A DNA stretch of 64,000 bases from Dasypus novemcinctus (lineage: Eukaryota; Chordata; Mammalia; Cingulata; Dasypodidae). A program made the translations under genes and the position numbers. The stretch lies in contig NC_080702.1 of the NCBI RefSeq assembly GCF_030445035.2, positions 11,850,029 to 11,914,028 on the forward strand, written 5' to 3'. The notes beneath the pieces are model-generated. The model did no database searches. It saw only the letters and a program-made list of their open reading frames with translations, and had not been told where the DNA came from. How positions within the stretch are numbered: position 1 is the first letter of the stretch; the number at the start of each line of letters is the position of its first letter. Shown here piece by piece: positions 12,038 through 24,770 of this stretch.

Positions 12038-13365
12038 CTTATTTATTTATTTTTAAAAAGTGATGGTTACGACTCCAGTCAGGGCCCAAACAAGCCATAC
12101 GTCCGCTTCGGACGGTCACCATGGCTGCTGAGAATGTCCCTGGTCCATGGAACACCTGGACCTGTAAGCCCACTTGACCGCAGTGCCTCAAGGGAGCAGA
12201 AACGATTTCCACGGAAAAGTCTCACCACCCAATAGGTACGCAGTGCCGATTTGCGTCCCCCGAGCCCAGAGAAAAGGAAATCGCTCGTTCCTACGGTCCG
12301 AAAGAGGAGGGCGAGAGGAGAAAGGGCTGGCTCATTGGTAGGGGTCGTAGGGGTGCGCAGGGGCCCCTCTCATGCCAGAAAAGAAACAGAGAGAAAGAGA
12401 GGTCAGGGAGAAGGCAGAGGGAAGACTCTGGGCCTCTCCTCTCTGGGAGACAGGCCTGGCAGGGAGCCCAGGCCCAAGCCCGCAGGCCGCCGGTGGGAAA
12501 GGCCAGGGTTCCCCTGAGCGAAGGTGGAGGTGACGGCGATGGGAGACAGCTTGTCCGTGACCATTGCCGTGGGAGAGACCTGCAGGGCAACGCCGGCCGG
12601 CCCTAGGTAGGCCGCCTGCTTGACGAGGCCTCGGGGACTTTGGTTGGCGAGGAAGCCCTGTCTGTCTTCAGAGGGAGCCGGCAGCCTGGCCCAACCCAGA
12701 CCCTTGGCCTGGACCAGGTGAGCTCTCGGATGGAGAGGGGGTCTCCCAGCAGTCCCCGATCTGGCCCAGGGGTCCCTTCCCCCACAGCCCCTTGGGCAAG
12801 GGGCCCTGCCCCTCCCCCTGCCTTGGAATTCAGCCCTCTGCCCTGCAGCCAGTGTGAGGAAGGAACCATTCCTACCCAACAGTGGCCCCTAGCGGTGGAA
12901 GTTGTGGCTCTGACTTTGGGCAAGGGAGCCGCTTTCTTGTTCCTGGAGCTTCTTCTGTCTCTTGGCTTTTCAGCAGACATCCAGGGGAGAACACCTGTCC
13001 AGGACACAATAGCAGAGCTTCTCTTCTAGCCCAGTCCCCAGCCAGCAGGCTCCTCCCACGTCAGGGGTCCGCCAGCCCTTCCATGCCCGTGGGCTCCTGG
13101 TGGCATTCGGTGTCTAGGTTTCGGAACCCCGTTTCCCCCGGCGCTTGAGGTTTCCTTGGCAGTGGACACGCTCCCCGGGCTGCATCCGGCGGGTCTGGGC
13201 AGGATGCCTATCGGCCGCATCTGTCCCGGCACTGCCACTGTGGACAACTGCCGGGTGGAGCAAAGGCCCCCTCATCGGTCACAACTGTCTTGCCACTCCC
13301 GGCCTTGGGCACCTCCCGCCAGCGGCCACCGTCTCCAGAGCAACCAGGCGGGGCGGGGTCGGGGC
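11178..13365 (+). repeat. Macrosatellite unit 4
   Basis: This 2188-bp unit has (TTTA)n at about 11991-12053 with a TTTACTTA interruption, which is shared with unit 7. The diagnostic T (ctgtgg) is at 13241 and the CTCF-like 17-mer at 12882-12898. Confidence 0.9.
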
Positions 13366-14178
13366 GAGTGTGCGGGGGCCGGGGTGAGGGGCGCCTGCGC
13401 GCCTGGGCGGCGGTGGGCGTGGCCGGCCCAGGGCGCTGGGGCGCCTGCGCCCTGGTCCCGGCTCGGGGGGGGCGTCGGAGAGCGGTCAACGGCGGCGCGA
13501 GAGGCCCGGCGCCTGCCCCCCGGCGCCGGCTGGGCGCCCCGAGAAGAGGGGGTGGGGCGGAGGCAGCGGATGGAGCGAGAGGGGGCTTGGATCCCACAGG
13601 GCTGTTGGATGCGCTTCTCCCGCTGGCAGGTGTCGGCACTAATTGCTTCCCTCCGTGGCGAGGGCCATCTTCTCCCTCTCAGCTGCCCTGGGCAAGTCCA
13701 AGAACCTGAGCGCAGGTGGTGCACCTGGGCTGAGGCTCAGGTCGCAGCTGGCACGGGGCCTGTCCAGAGACATGCAGGCATCTGTCTCCTGAGCATGCAC
13801 AAACCCAGTGCCAGGCTCAGCTGCAGCCAAAGTGACTGAAGAGGCACGGGGCGGGAGGCCCCTCTGCAACCGACGCCCCCCCAGGCAAGAGCACGGATTC
13901 CCAAGTAGGGCCCACCGGCAGGGCCCTGGGGCCCAGAGCCACCTGCCATCCGCGTAGACCCGGGTGTCCCCGCAGCCCTCAGGAGCACCAGTGCCCAGGG
14001 CTTTATCGACTAGGCAGCTGCGCCAAGGCCAGAAGGGCTATCTGCTTTCGGGTGGAAATCTTGACAGGATACCTGTGGAACTGCCTGCTAGGGTAGCTAG
14101 GAAGGACAATCAATAGGAAAATCACCTGGTTGCGTGGCGTGCTCTGGCGGAGCGAAATGTGCTGAAGATGACGGGCTC

Positions 14179-14227
<49 letters not shown>

Positions 14228-15537
14228 AAAAGTGATGGTTACGACTCCAGTCAGGGCCCAAACAAGCCATACGTCCGCTTCGGACGGTCACCATGGCTGC
14301 TGAGAATGTCCCTGGTCCATGGAACACCTGGACCTGTAAGCCCACTTGACCGCAGTGCCTCAAGGGAGCAGAAACGATTTCCACGGAAAAGTCTCACCAC
14401 CCAATAGGTACGCAGTGCAGATTTGCGTCCCCCGAGCCCAGAGAAAAGGAAATCGCTCGTTCCTAAGGCCTGAAAGAGGAGGGCGAGAGGAGAAAGGGCT
14501 GGCTCATTGGTAGGGGTCGTAGGGGTGCGCAGGGGCCCCTCTCATGCCAGAAAAGAAACAGAGAGAAAGAGAGGTCAGGGAGAAGGCAGAGGGAAGACTC
14601 TGGGCCTCTCCTCTCTGGGAGACAGGCCTGGCAGGGAGCCCAGGCCCAAGCCCGCAGGCCGCCGGTGGGAAAGGCCAGGGTTCCCCTGAGCGAAGGTGGA
14701 GGTGACGGCGATGGGAGACAGCTTGTCCGTGACCATTGCCGTGGGAGAGACCTGCAGGGCAACGCCGGCCGGCCCTAGGTAGGCCGCCTGCTTGACGAGG
14801 CCTCGGGGACTTTGGTTGGCGAGGAAGCCCTGTCTGTCTTCAGAGGGAGCCGGCAGCCTGGCCCAACCCAGACCCTTGGCCTGGACCAGGTGAGCTCTCG
14901 GATGGAGAGGGGGTCTCCCAGCAGTCCCCGATCTGGCCCAGGGGTCCCTTCCCCCACAGCCCCTTGGGCAAGGGGCCCTGCCCCTCCCCCTGCCTTGGAA
15001 TTCAGCCCTCTGCCCTGCAGCCAGTGTGAGGAAGGAACCATTCCTACCCAACAGTGGCCCCTAGCGGTGGAAGTTGTGGCTCTGACTTTGGGCAAGGGAG
15101 CCGCTTTCTTGTTCCTGGAGCTTCTTCTGTCTCTTGGCTTTTCAGCAGACATCCAGGGGAGAACACCTGTCCAGGACACAATAGCAGAGCTTCTCTTCTA
15201 GCACAGTCCCCAGCCAGCAGGCTCCTCCCACGTCAGGGGTCCGCCAGCCCTTCCATGCCCGTGGGCTCCTGGTGGCATTCGGTGTCTAGGTTTCGGAACC
15301 CCGTTTCCCCCAGCGCTTGAGGTTTCCTTGGCAGTGGACACGCTCCCCGGGCTGCATCCGGCGGGTCTGGGCAGGATGCCTATCGGCCGCATCTGTCCCG
15401 GCACTGCCACTGGGGACAACTGCCGGGTGGAGCAAAGGCCCCCTCATCGGTCACAACTGTCTTGCCACTCCCGGCCTTGGGCACCTCCCGCCAGCGGCCA
15501 CCGTCTCCAGAGCAACCAGGCGGGGCGGGGTCGGGGC
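13366..15537 (+). repeat. Macrosatellite unit 5
   Basis: This 2172-bp unit has the shortest (TTTA)n tract, about 14179-14225. It has 'caatagg' at ~14111 (shared only with unit 10) and 'ctagcacag' at ~15200 (shared only with unit 7). The CTCF-like 17-mer is at 15054-15070. Confidence 0.9.
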
Positions 15538-16348
15538 GAGTGTGCGGGGGCCGGGGTGAGGGGCGCCTGCGCGCCTGGGCGGCAGTGGGCGTGGCCGGCC
15601 CAGGGCGCTGGGGCGCCTGCGCCCTGTTCCCGGCTCGGGAGGCGTCGGAGAGCGGTCAACGGCGGCGCGAGAGGCCCGGCGCCAGCCCCCCGGCGCAGGC
15701 TGGGCGCCCCGAGAAGAGGGGGTGGGGCGGAGGCAGCGGATGGAGCGAGAGGGGGCTTGGATCCCACAGGGCTGTTGGATGCGCTTCTCCCGCTGGCAGG
15801 TGTCGGCACTAATTGCTTCCCTCCGTGGCGAGGGCCATCTTCTCCCTCTCAGCTGCCCTGGGCAAGTCCAAGAACCTGAGCGCAGGTGGTGCACCTGGGC
15901 TGAGGCTCAGGTCGCAGCTGGCACGGGGCCTGTCCAGAGACATGCAGGCATCTGTCTCCTGAGCATGCACAAACCCAGTGCCAGGCTCAGCTGCAGCCAA
16001 AGTGACTGAAGAGGCACGGGGCGGGAGGCCCCTCTGCAACCGACGCCCCCCCAGGCAAGAGCACGGATTCCAAAGTAGGGCCCACCGGCAGGGCCCTGGG
16101 GCCCAGAGCCACCTGCCATCCGCGTAGACCCGGGTGTCCCCGCAGCCCTCAGGAGCACCAGTGCCCAGGGCTTTATCGACTAGGCAGCTGCGCCAAGGCC
16201 AGAAGGGCTATCTGCTTTCGGGTGGAAATCTTGACAGGATACCTGTGGAACTGCCTGCTAGGGTAGCTAGGAAGGACAATCAAGAGGAAAATCACCTGGT
16301 TGCGTGGCGTGCTCTGGCCGAGCGAAATGTGCTGAAGATGACGGGTTC

Positions 16349-16405
<57 letters not shown>

Positions 16406-17715
16406 AAAAGTGATGGTTACGACTCCAGTCAGGGCCCAAACAAGCCATACGTCCGCTTCGGACGGTCACCATGGCTGCTGAGAATGTCCCTGGTCCATGG
16501 AACACCTGGACCTGTAAGCCCACTTGACCGCAGTGCCTCAAGGGAGCAGAAACGATTTCCACGGAAAAGTCTCACCACCCAATAGGTACGCAGTGCAGAT
16601 TTGCGTCCCCCGAGCCCAGAGAAAAGGAAATCGCTCGTTCCTACGGTCCGAAAGAGGAGGGCGAGAGGAGAAAGGGCTGGCTCATTGGTAGGGGTCGTAG
16701 GGGTGCGCAGGGGCCCCTCTCATGCCAGAAAAGAAACAGAGAGAAAGAGAGGTCAGGGAGAAGGCAGAGGGAAGACTCTGGGCCTCTCCTCTCTGGGAGA
16801 CAGGCCTGGCAGGGAGCCCAGGCCCAAGCCCGCAGGCCGCCGGTGGGAAAGGCCAGGGTTCCCCTGAGCGAAGGTGGAGGTGACGGCGATGGGAGACAGC
16901 TTGTCCGTGACCATTGCCGTGGGAGAGACCTGCAGGGCAACGCCGGCCGGCCCTAGGTAGGCCGCCTGCTTGACGAGGCCTCGGGGACTTTGGTTGGCGA
17001 GGAAGCCCTGTCTGTCTTCAGAGGGAGCCGGCAGCCTGGCCCAACCCAGACCCTTGGCCTGGACCAGGTGAGCTCTCGGATGGAGAGGGGGTCTCCCAGC
17101 AGTCCCCGATCTGGCCCAGGGGTCCCTTCCCCCACAGCCCCTTGGGCAAGGGGCCCTGCCCCTCCCCCTGCCTTGGAATTCAGCCCTCTGCCCTGCAGCC
17201 AGTGTGAGGAAGGAACCATTCCTACCCAACAGTGGCCCCTAGCGGTGGAAGTTGTGGCTCTGACTTTGGGCAAGGGAGCCGCTTTCTTGTTCCTGGAGCT
17301 TCTTCTGTCTCTTGGCTTTTCAGCAGACATCCAGGGGAGAACACCTGTCCAGGACACAATAGCAGAGCTTCTCTTCTAGCCCAGTCCCCAGCCAGCAGGC
17401 TCCTCCCACGTCAGGGGTCCGCCAGCCCTTCCATGCCCGTGGGCTCCTGGTGGCATTCGGTGTCTAGGTTTTGGAACCCCGTTTCCCCCAGCGCTTGAGG
17501 TTTCCTTGGCAGTGGACACGCTCCCCGGGCTGCATCCGGCGGGTCTGGGCAGGATGCCTATCGGCCGCATCTGTCCCGGCACTGCCACTGTGGACAACTG
17601 CCGGGTGGAGCAAAGGCCCCCTCATCGGTCACAACTGTCTTGCCACTCCCGGCCTTGGGCACCTCCCGCCAGCGGCCACCGTCTCCAGAGCAACCAGGCG
17701 GGGCGGGGTCGGGGC
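15538..17715 (+). repeat. Macrosatellite unit 6
   Basis: This 2178-bp unit has a GC block with 'ggcagtgggcg' and 'ctgttcccggctcgggagg', shared only with unit 8. The diagnostic T is at 17591, (TTTA)n at about 16349-16403 and the CTCF-like 17-mer at 17232-17248. Confidence 0.9.
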
Positions 17716-18529
17716 GAGTGTGCGGGGGCCGGGGTGAGGGGCGCCTGCGCGCCTGGGCGGCGGTGGGCGTGGCCGGCACAGGGCGCTGGGGCGCCTGCGC
17801 CCTGGTCCCGGCTCGGGGGGGGGCGTCGGAGAGCGGTCAACGGCGGCGCGAGAGGCCCGGCGCCTGCCCCCCGGCGCCGGCTGGGCGCCCCGAGAAGAGG
17901 GGGTGGGGCGGAGGCAGCGGATGGAGCGAGAGGGGGCTTGGATCCCACAGGGCTGTTGGATGCGCTTCTCCCGCTGGCAGGTGTCGGCACTAATTGCTTC
18001 CCTCCGTGGCGAGGGCCATCTTCTCCCTCTCAGCTGCCCTGGGCAAGTCCAAGAACCTGAGCGCAGGTGGTGCACCTGGGCTGAGGCTCAGGTCGCAGCT
18101 GGCACGGGGCCTGTCCAGAGACATGCAGGCATCTGTCTCCTGAGCATGCACAAACCCAGTGCCAGGCTCAGCTGCAGCCAAAGTGACTGAAGAGGCACGG
18201 GGCGGGAGGCCCCTCTGCAACCGACGCCCCCCCAGGCAAGAGCACGGATTCCCAAGTAGGGCCCACCGGCAGGGCCCTGGGGCCCAGAGCCACCTGCCAT
18301 CCGCGTAGACCCGGGTGTCCCCGCAGCCCTCAGGAGCACCAGTGCCCAGGGCTTTATCGACTAGGCAGCTGCGCCAAGGCCAGAAGGGCTATCTGCTTTC
18401 GGGTGGAAATCTTGACAGGATACCTGTGGAACTGCCTGCTAGGGTAGCTAGGAAGGACAATCAAGAGGAAAATCACCTGGTTGCGTGGCGTGCTCTGGCG
18501 GAGCGAAATGTGCTGAAGATGACGGGTTC

Positions 18530-18572
<43 letters not shown>

Positions 18573-19899
18573 CTTATTTATTTATTTTTAAAAAGTGATG
18601 GTTACGACTCCAGTCAGGGCCCAAACAAGCCATACGTCCGCTTCGGACGGTCACCATGGCTGCTGAGAATGTCCCTGGTCCATGGAACACCTGGACCTGT
18701 AAGCCCACTTGACCGCAGTGCCTCAAGGGAGCAGAAACGATTTCCACGGAAAAGTCTCACCACCCAATAGGTACGCAGTGCAGATTTGCGTCCCCCGAGC
18801 CCAGAGAAAAGGAAATCGCTCGTTCCTAAGGCCTGAAAGAGGAGGGCGAGAGGAGAAAGGGCTGGCTCATTGGTAGGGGTCGTAGGGGTGCGCAGGGGCC
18901 CCTCTCATGCCAGAAAAGAAACAGAGAGAAAGAGAGGTCAGGGAGAAGGCAGAGGGAAGACTCTGGGCCTCTCCTCTCTGGGAGACAGGCCTGGCAGGGA
19001 GCCCAGGCCCAAGCCCGCAGGCCGCCGGTGGGAAAGGCCAGGGTTCCCCTGAGCGAAGGTGGAGGTGACGGCGATGGGAGACAGCTTGTCCGTGACCATT
19101 GCCGTGGGAGAGACCTGCAGGGCAACGCCGGCCGGCCCTAGGTAGGCCGCCTGCTTGACGAGGCCTCGGGGACTTTGGTTGGCGAGGAAGCCCTGTCTGT
19201 CTTCAGAGGGAGCCGGCAGCCTGGCCCAACCCAGACCCTTGGCCTGGACCAGGTGAGCTCTCGGATGGAGAGGGGGTCTCCCAGCAGTCCCCGATCTGGC
19301 CCAGGGGTCCCTTCCCCCACAGCCCCTTGGGCAAGGGGCCCTGCCCCTCCCCCTGCCTTGGAATTCAGCCCTCTGCCCTGCAGCCAGTGTGAGGAAGGAA
19401 CCATTCCTACCCAACAGTGGCCCCTAGCGGTGGAAGTTGTGGCTCTGACTTTGGGCAAGGGAGCCGCTTTCTTGTTCCTGGAGCTTCTTCTGTCTCTTGG
19501 CTTTTCAGCAGACATCCAGGGGAGAACACCTGTCCAGGACACAATAGCAGAGCTTCTCTTCTAGCACAGTCCCCAGCCAGCAGGCTCCTCCCACGTCAGG
19601 GGTCCGCCAGCCCTTCCATGCCCGTGGGCTCCTGGTGGCATTCGGTGTCTAGGTTTCGGAACCCCGTTTCCCCAGCGCTTGAGGTTTCCTTGGCAGTGGA
19701 CATGCTCCCCGGGCTGCATCCGGCGGGTCTGGGCAGGATGCCTATCGGCCGCATCTGTCCCGGCACTGCCACTGGGGACAACTGCCGGGTGGAGCAAAGG
19801 CCCCCTCATCGGTCACAACTGTCTTGCCACTCCCGGCCTTGGGCACCTCCCGCCAGCGGCCACCGTCTCCAGAGCAACCAGGCGGGGCGGGGTCGGGGC
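17716..19899 (+). repeat. Macrosatellite unit 7
   Basis: This 2184-bp unit has (TTTA)n with a TTTACTTA interruption at about 18530-18590, and 'ctagcacag' at ~19563 as in unit 5. One C is missing near 19672, which fuses two frames into a 274-residue open frame (19417-20241). That frame is a product of the indel, not evidence for a gene. Confidence 0.9.
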
Positions 19900-20710
19900 G
19901 AGTGTGCGGGGACAGGGGTGAGGGGCGCCTGCGCGCCTGGGCGGCAGTGGGCGTGGCCGGCCCAGGGCGCTGGGGCGCCTGCGCCCTGTTCCCGGCTCGG
20001 GAGGCGTCGGAGAGCGGTCAACGGCGGCGCGAGAGGCCCGGCGCCAGCCCCCCGGCGCAGGCTGGGCGCCCCGAGAAGAGGGGGTGGGGCGGAGGCAGCG
20101 GATGGAGCGAGAGGGGGCTTGGATCCCACAGGGCTGTTGGATGCGCTTCTCCCGCTGGCAGGTGTCGGCACTAATTGCTTCCCTCCGTGGCGAGGGCCAT
20201 CTTCTCCCTCTCAGCTGCCCTGGGCAAGTCCAAGAACCTGAGCGCAGGTGGTGCACCTGGGCTGAGGCTCAGGTCGCAGCTGGCACGGGGCCTGTCCAGA
20301 GACATGCAGGCATCTGTCTCCTGAGCATGCACAAACCCAGTGCCAGGCTCAGCTGCAGCCAAAGTGACTGAAGAGGCACGGGGCGGGAGGCCCCTCTGCA
20401 ACCGACGCCCCCCCAGGCAAGAGCACGGATTCCCAAGTAGGGCCCACCGGCAGGGCCCTGGGGCCCAGAGCCACCTGCCATCCGCGTAGACCCGGGTGTC
20501 CCCGCAGCCCTCAGGAGCACCAGTGCCCAGGGCTTTATCGACTAGGCAGCTGCGCCAAGGCCAGAAGGGCTATCTGCTTTCGGGTGGAAATCTTGACAGG
20601 ATACCTGTGGAACTGCCTGCTAGGGTAGCTAGGAAGGACAATCAAGAGGAAAATCACCTGGTTGCGTGGCGTGCTCTGGCCGAGCGAAATGTGCTGAAGA
20701 TGACGGGCTC

Positions 20711-20787
<77 letters not shown>

Positions 20788-22097
20788 AAAAGTGATGGTT
20801 ACGACTCCAGTCAGGGCCCAAACAAGCCATACGTCCGCTTCGGACGGTCACCATGGCTGCTGAGAATGTCCCTGGTCCATGGAACACCTGGACCTGTAAG
20901 CCCACTTGACCGCAGTGCCTCAAGGGAGCAGAAACGATTTCCACGGAAAAGTCTCACCACCCAATAGGTACGCAGTGCCGATTTGCGTCCCCCGAGCCCA
21001 GAGAAAAGGAAATCGCTCGTTCCTAAGGCCTGAAAGAGGAGGGCGAGAGGAGAAAGGGCTGGCTCATTGGTAGGGGTCGTAGGGGTGCGCAGGGGCCCCT
21101 CTCATGCCAGAAAAGAAACAGAGAGAAAGAGAGGTCAGGGAGAAGGCAGAGGGAAGACTCTGGGCCTCTCCTCTCTGGGAGACAGGCCTGGCAGGGAGCC
21201 AGGCCCAAGCCCGCAGGCCGCCGGTGGGAAAGGCCAGGGTTTCCCCTGAGCGAAGGTGGAGGTGACGGCGATGGGAGACAGCTTGTCCGTGACCATTGCC
21301 GTGGGAGAGACACTGCAGGGCAACGCCGGCCGGCCCTAGGTAGGCCGCCTGCTTGACGAGGCCCTCGGGGGACTTTGGTTGGCGAGGAAGCCCTGTCTGT
21401 CTTCAGAGGGAGCCGGCAGCCTGGCCCAACCCAGCACCCTTGGCCTGGACCAGGTGAGCTCTCGGATGGAGAGGGGGTCTCCCAGCAGTCCCCGATCTGG
21501 CCCAGGGGTCCCTTCCCCCACAGCCCCTTGGGCAAGGGGCCCTGCCCCTCCCCCTGCCTTGGAATTCAGCCCTCTGCCCTGCAGCCAGTGTGAGGAAGGA
21601 ACCATTCCTACCCAACAGTGGCCCCTAGCGGTGGAAGTTGTGGCTCTGACTTTGGGCAAGGGAGCCGCTTTCTTGTTCCTGGAGCTTCTTCTGTCTCTTG
21701 GCTTTTCAGCAGACATCCAGGGGAGAACACCTGTCCAGGACACAATAGCAGAGCTTCTCTTCTAGCCCAGTCCCCAGCCAGCAGGCTCCTCCCACGTCAG
21801 GGGTCCGCCAGCCCTTCCATGCCCGTGGGCTCCTGGTGGCATTCGTGTCTAGGTTTCGGAACCCCGTTTCCCCAGCGCTTGAGGTTTCCTTGGCAGTGGA
21901 CACGCTCCCCGGGCTGCATCCGGCGGGTCTGGCAGGATGCCTATCGGCCGCATCTGTCCCGGCACTGCCACTGTGGACAACTGCCGGGTGGAGCAAAGGC
22001 CCCCTCATCGGTCACAACTGTCTTGCCACTCCCGGCCTTGGGCACCTCCCGCCAGCGGCCACCGTCTCCAGAGCAACCAGGCGGGCGGGGTCGGGGC
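19900..22097 (+). repeat. Macrosatellite unit 8
   Basis: This 2198-bp unit has a GC block like that of unit 6, the diagnostic T at 21974 and a long (TTTA)n at about 20711-20786. Between ~21190 and 22100 it carries many isolated one-base insertions and deletions (for example near 21200, 21240, 21312, 21845 and 21932) not seen in units 2-7. These are probably sequence errors. Confidence 0.88.
20711..20786 (+). repeat. (TTTA)n microsatellite inside the macrosatellite unit
   Basis: This is one of the two longest of thirteen tetranucleotide tracts, one per unit, in the same place after 'gacggg(t/c)tct'. The others are near 5453, 7627, 9807, 11991, 14179, 16349, 18530, 22916, 25582, 27761, 29949 and 32133. 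Length varies from ~47 to ~79 bp while the flanks barely change, so the tract mutates faster than the unit. The end TTTTTAAAAAGTG is nearly constant. Confidence 0.9.
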
Positions 22098-22915
22098 GAG
22101 TGTGCGGGGGCCGGGGTGAGGGGCGCCTGCGCGCCTGGGCGGCGGTGGCGTGGCCGGCCCAGGGCGCTGGGGCGCCTGCGCCCTGGTCCCGGCTCGGGGG
22201 GGGGCGTCGGAGAGCGGTCAACGGCGGCGCGAGAGGCCCGGCGCCTGCCCCCCGGCGCCGGCTGGGCGCCCCGAGAAGAGGGGGTGGGGCGGAGGCAGCG
22301 GATGGAGCGAGAGGGGGCTTGGATCCCACAGGGCTGTTGGATGCGCTTCTCCCGCTGGCAGGTGTCGGCACTAATTGCTTCCCTCCGTGGCGAGGGCCAT
22401 CTTCTCCCTCTCAGCTGCCCTGGGCAAGTCCAAGAACCTGAGCGCAGGTGGTGCACCTGGGCTGAGGCTCAGGTCGCAGCTTGGCACGGGGCCTGTCCCA
22501 GAGACATGCAGGCATCTGTCTCCTGAGCATGCACAAACCCAGTGCCAGGCTCAGCTGCAGCCAAAGTGACTGAAGAGGCACGGGGCGGGAGGCCCCTCTG
22601 CAACCGACGCCCCCCCAGGCAAGAGCACGGATTCCCAAGTAGGGGCCCACCGGCAGGGCCCTGGGGCCCAGAGCCACCTGCCATCCGCGTAGACCCCGGG
22701 TGTCCCCGCAGCCCTCAGGAGCACCAGTGCCCAGGGGCTTTATCGACTAGGCAGCTGCGCCAAGGCCAGAAGGGCTATCTGCTTTCGGGTGGAAATCTTG
22801 ACAGGATACCTGTGGAACTGCCTGCTAGGGTAGCTAGGAAGGACAATCAAGAGGAAAATCACCTGGTTGCGTGGCGTGCTCTGGCCGAGCGAAATGTGCT
22901 GAAGATGACGGGTTC

Positions 22916-22970
<55 letters not shown>

Positions 22971-24770
22971 TTTTAAAAAGTGATGGTTACGACTCCAGTC
23001 AGGGCCCAAACAAGCCATACGTCCGCTTCGGACGGTCACCATGGCTGCTGAGAATGTCCCTGGTCCATGGAACACCTGGACCTGTAAGCCCACTTGACCG
23101 CAGTGCCTCAAGGGAGCAGAAACGATTTCCACGGTAAAGTCTCACCACCCAATAGGTACGCAGTGCCGATTTGCGTCCCCCGAGCCAGAGAAAAGGAAAT
23201 CGCTCGTTCCTACGGTCCGAAAGAGGAGGGCGAGAGGAGAAAGGGCTGGCTCATTGGTAGGGGTCGTAGGGGTGCGCAGGGGCCCCTCTCATGCCAGAAA
23301 AGAAACAGAGAGAAAGAGAGGTCAGGGAGAAGGCAGAGGAAGACTCTGGGGCCCTCTCCTCTCTGGGAGACAGGCCTGGCAGGGAGCCCAGGCCCAAGCC
23401 CGCAGGCCGCCGGTGGGAAAGGCCAGGGTTCCCCTGAGCGAAGGTGGAGGTGACGGCGATGGGAGACAGCTTGTCCGTGACCATTGCCGTGGGAGAGACC
23501 TGCAGGGCAACGCCGGCCGGCCCTAGGTAGGCCGCCTGCTTGACGAGGCCTCGGGGACTTTGGTTGGCGAGGAAGCCCTGTCTGTCTTCAGAGGGAGCCG
23601 GCAGCCTGGCCTGTGAATGCCCCGGCCAGCGGGGCTGCGAACTGGGGCTCGTGGCTTGCGTGGAGGAGAATGATGAGACAGGAGACGCGAGGAATGACAG
23701 CGAGACAGGGTGAGGATCAAGCTGCAAATTTTATTGAGGGGAACAAAGGATATATACTCTTGGGAAAAGGAGGGGTAATGGGTGGAGGTGAAAGTTAGGA
23801 TTGGTTGTGGCCACTACTGATATGTAGAGTGGGTTTCAGTTTACCTGCCTTGTGCCTGCGCACTGCCTTGTCAGCCTGGCAGTGGCGGGAAGACAGAGAA
23901 CAAAGACCTGAAGGGGAAGAAGAATGAGGAAGTGACAAGGCAGATTTGGATTCTGCCATGTTGTGGGACCTGACATATTGTGAGGGGCTAATTATAGTTT
24001 GCTTAATTGAGAGGGTTGGCTCTTCTCTGGCAGCCGTCCTACTGATTCTTGCTGAGTTCGACATACATTCTTTTTATCGCTCCCAACACTGGCCCAACCC
24101 AGACCCTTGGCCTGGACCAGGTGAGCTCTCGGATGGAGAGGGGGTCTCCCAGCAGTCCCCGATCTGGCCCAGGGGTCCCTTCCCCCACAGCCCCTTGGGC
24201 AAGGGGCCCTGCCCCTCCCCCTGCCTTGGAATTCAGCCCTCTGCCCTGCAGCCAGTGTGAGGAAGGAACCATTCCTACCCAACAGTGGCCCCTAGCGGTG
24301 GAAGTTGTGGCTCTGACTTTGGGCAAGGGAGCCGCTTTCTTGTTCCTGGAGCTTCTTCTGTCTCTTGGCTTTTCAGCAGACATCCAGGGGAGAACACCTG
24401 TCCAGGACACAATAGCAGAGCTTCTCTTCTAGCCCAGTCCCCAGCCAGCAGGCTCCTCCCACGTCAGGGGTCCGCTCAGCCCTTCCATGCCCGTGGGCTC
24501 CTGGTGGCATTCGGTGTCTAGGTTTCGGAACCCCGTTTCCCCCAGCGCTTGAGGTTTCCTTGGCAGTGGACACGCTCCCCGGGCTGCATCCGGCGGGTCT
24601 GGGCAGGATGCCTATCGGCCGCATCTGTCCCGGCACTGCCACTGGGGACAACTGCCGGGTGGAGCAAAGGCCCCCTCATCGGTCACAACTGTCTTGCCAC
24701 TCCCGGCCTTGGGCACCTCCCGCCAGCGGCCACCGTCTCCAGAGCAACCAGGCGGGGCGGGGGTCGGGGC
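22098..24770 (+). repeat. Macrosatellite unit 9, interrupted by a solo LTR
   Basis: This unit is 2673 bp, or about 2190 bp once the 477-bp LTR and one 6-bp target copy are removed. (TTTA)n lies at about 22916-22974. One-base indels continue to ~23400. The CTCF-like 17-mer lies at 24285-24301, after the LTR. It is the only unit with the LTR. Confidence 0.88.
23612..24088 (-). mobile_element. Solo LTR inserted in macrosatellite unit 9
   Basis: This 477-bp insertion is absent from the other units. It is flanked by the 6-bp duplication ctggcc (23606-23611 and 24089-24094). On the minus strand it starts TGTTGGGAGC and ends GCATTCACA, with a TATA-like sequence (about 23750-23756) and AATAAA (about 23731) in the order expected of U3-R-U5. 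It belongs to a different family from the LTRs at 2113, 49434 and 61500. The 6-bp duplication suggests a class II (betaretrovirus-like) element. The 89-residue minus frame inside it is not a gene. Confidence 0.9.

Noticed and set aside
19417-20241. 274-residue open frame in macrosatellite unit 7
   Set aside because: It results from one missing C near 19672 that joins two frames; other units have a stop there.
21618-22526. 302-residue plus frame in unit 8
   Set aside because: Same reason: indel-fused frames, no domain, not conserved between units.
24049-24432. 127-residue plus frame starting inside the LTR
   Set aside because: It runs from LTR sequence into the macrosatellite by chance; the array part is the same open frame found in all units.
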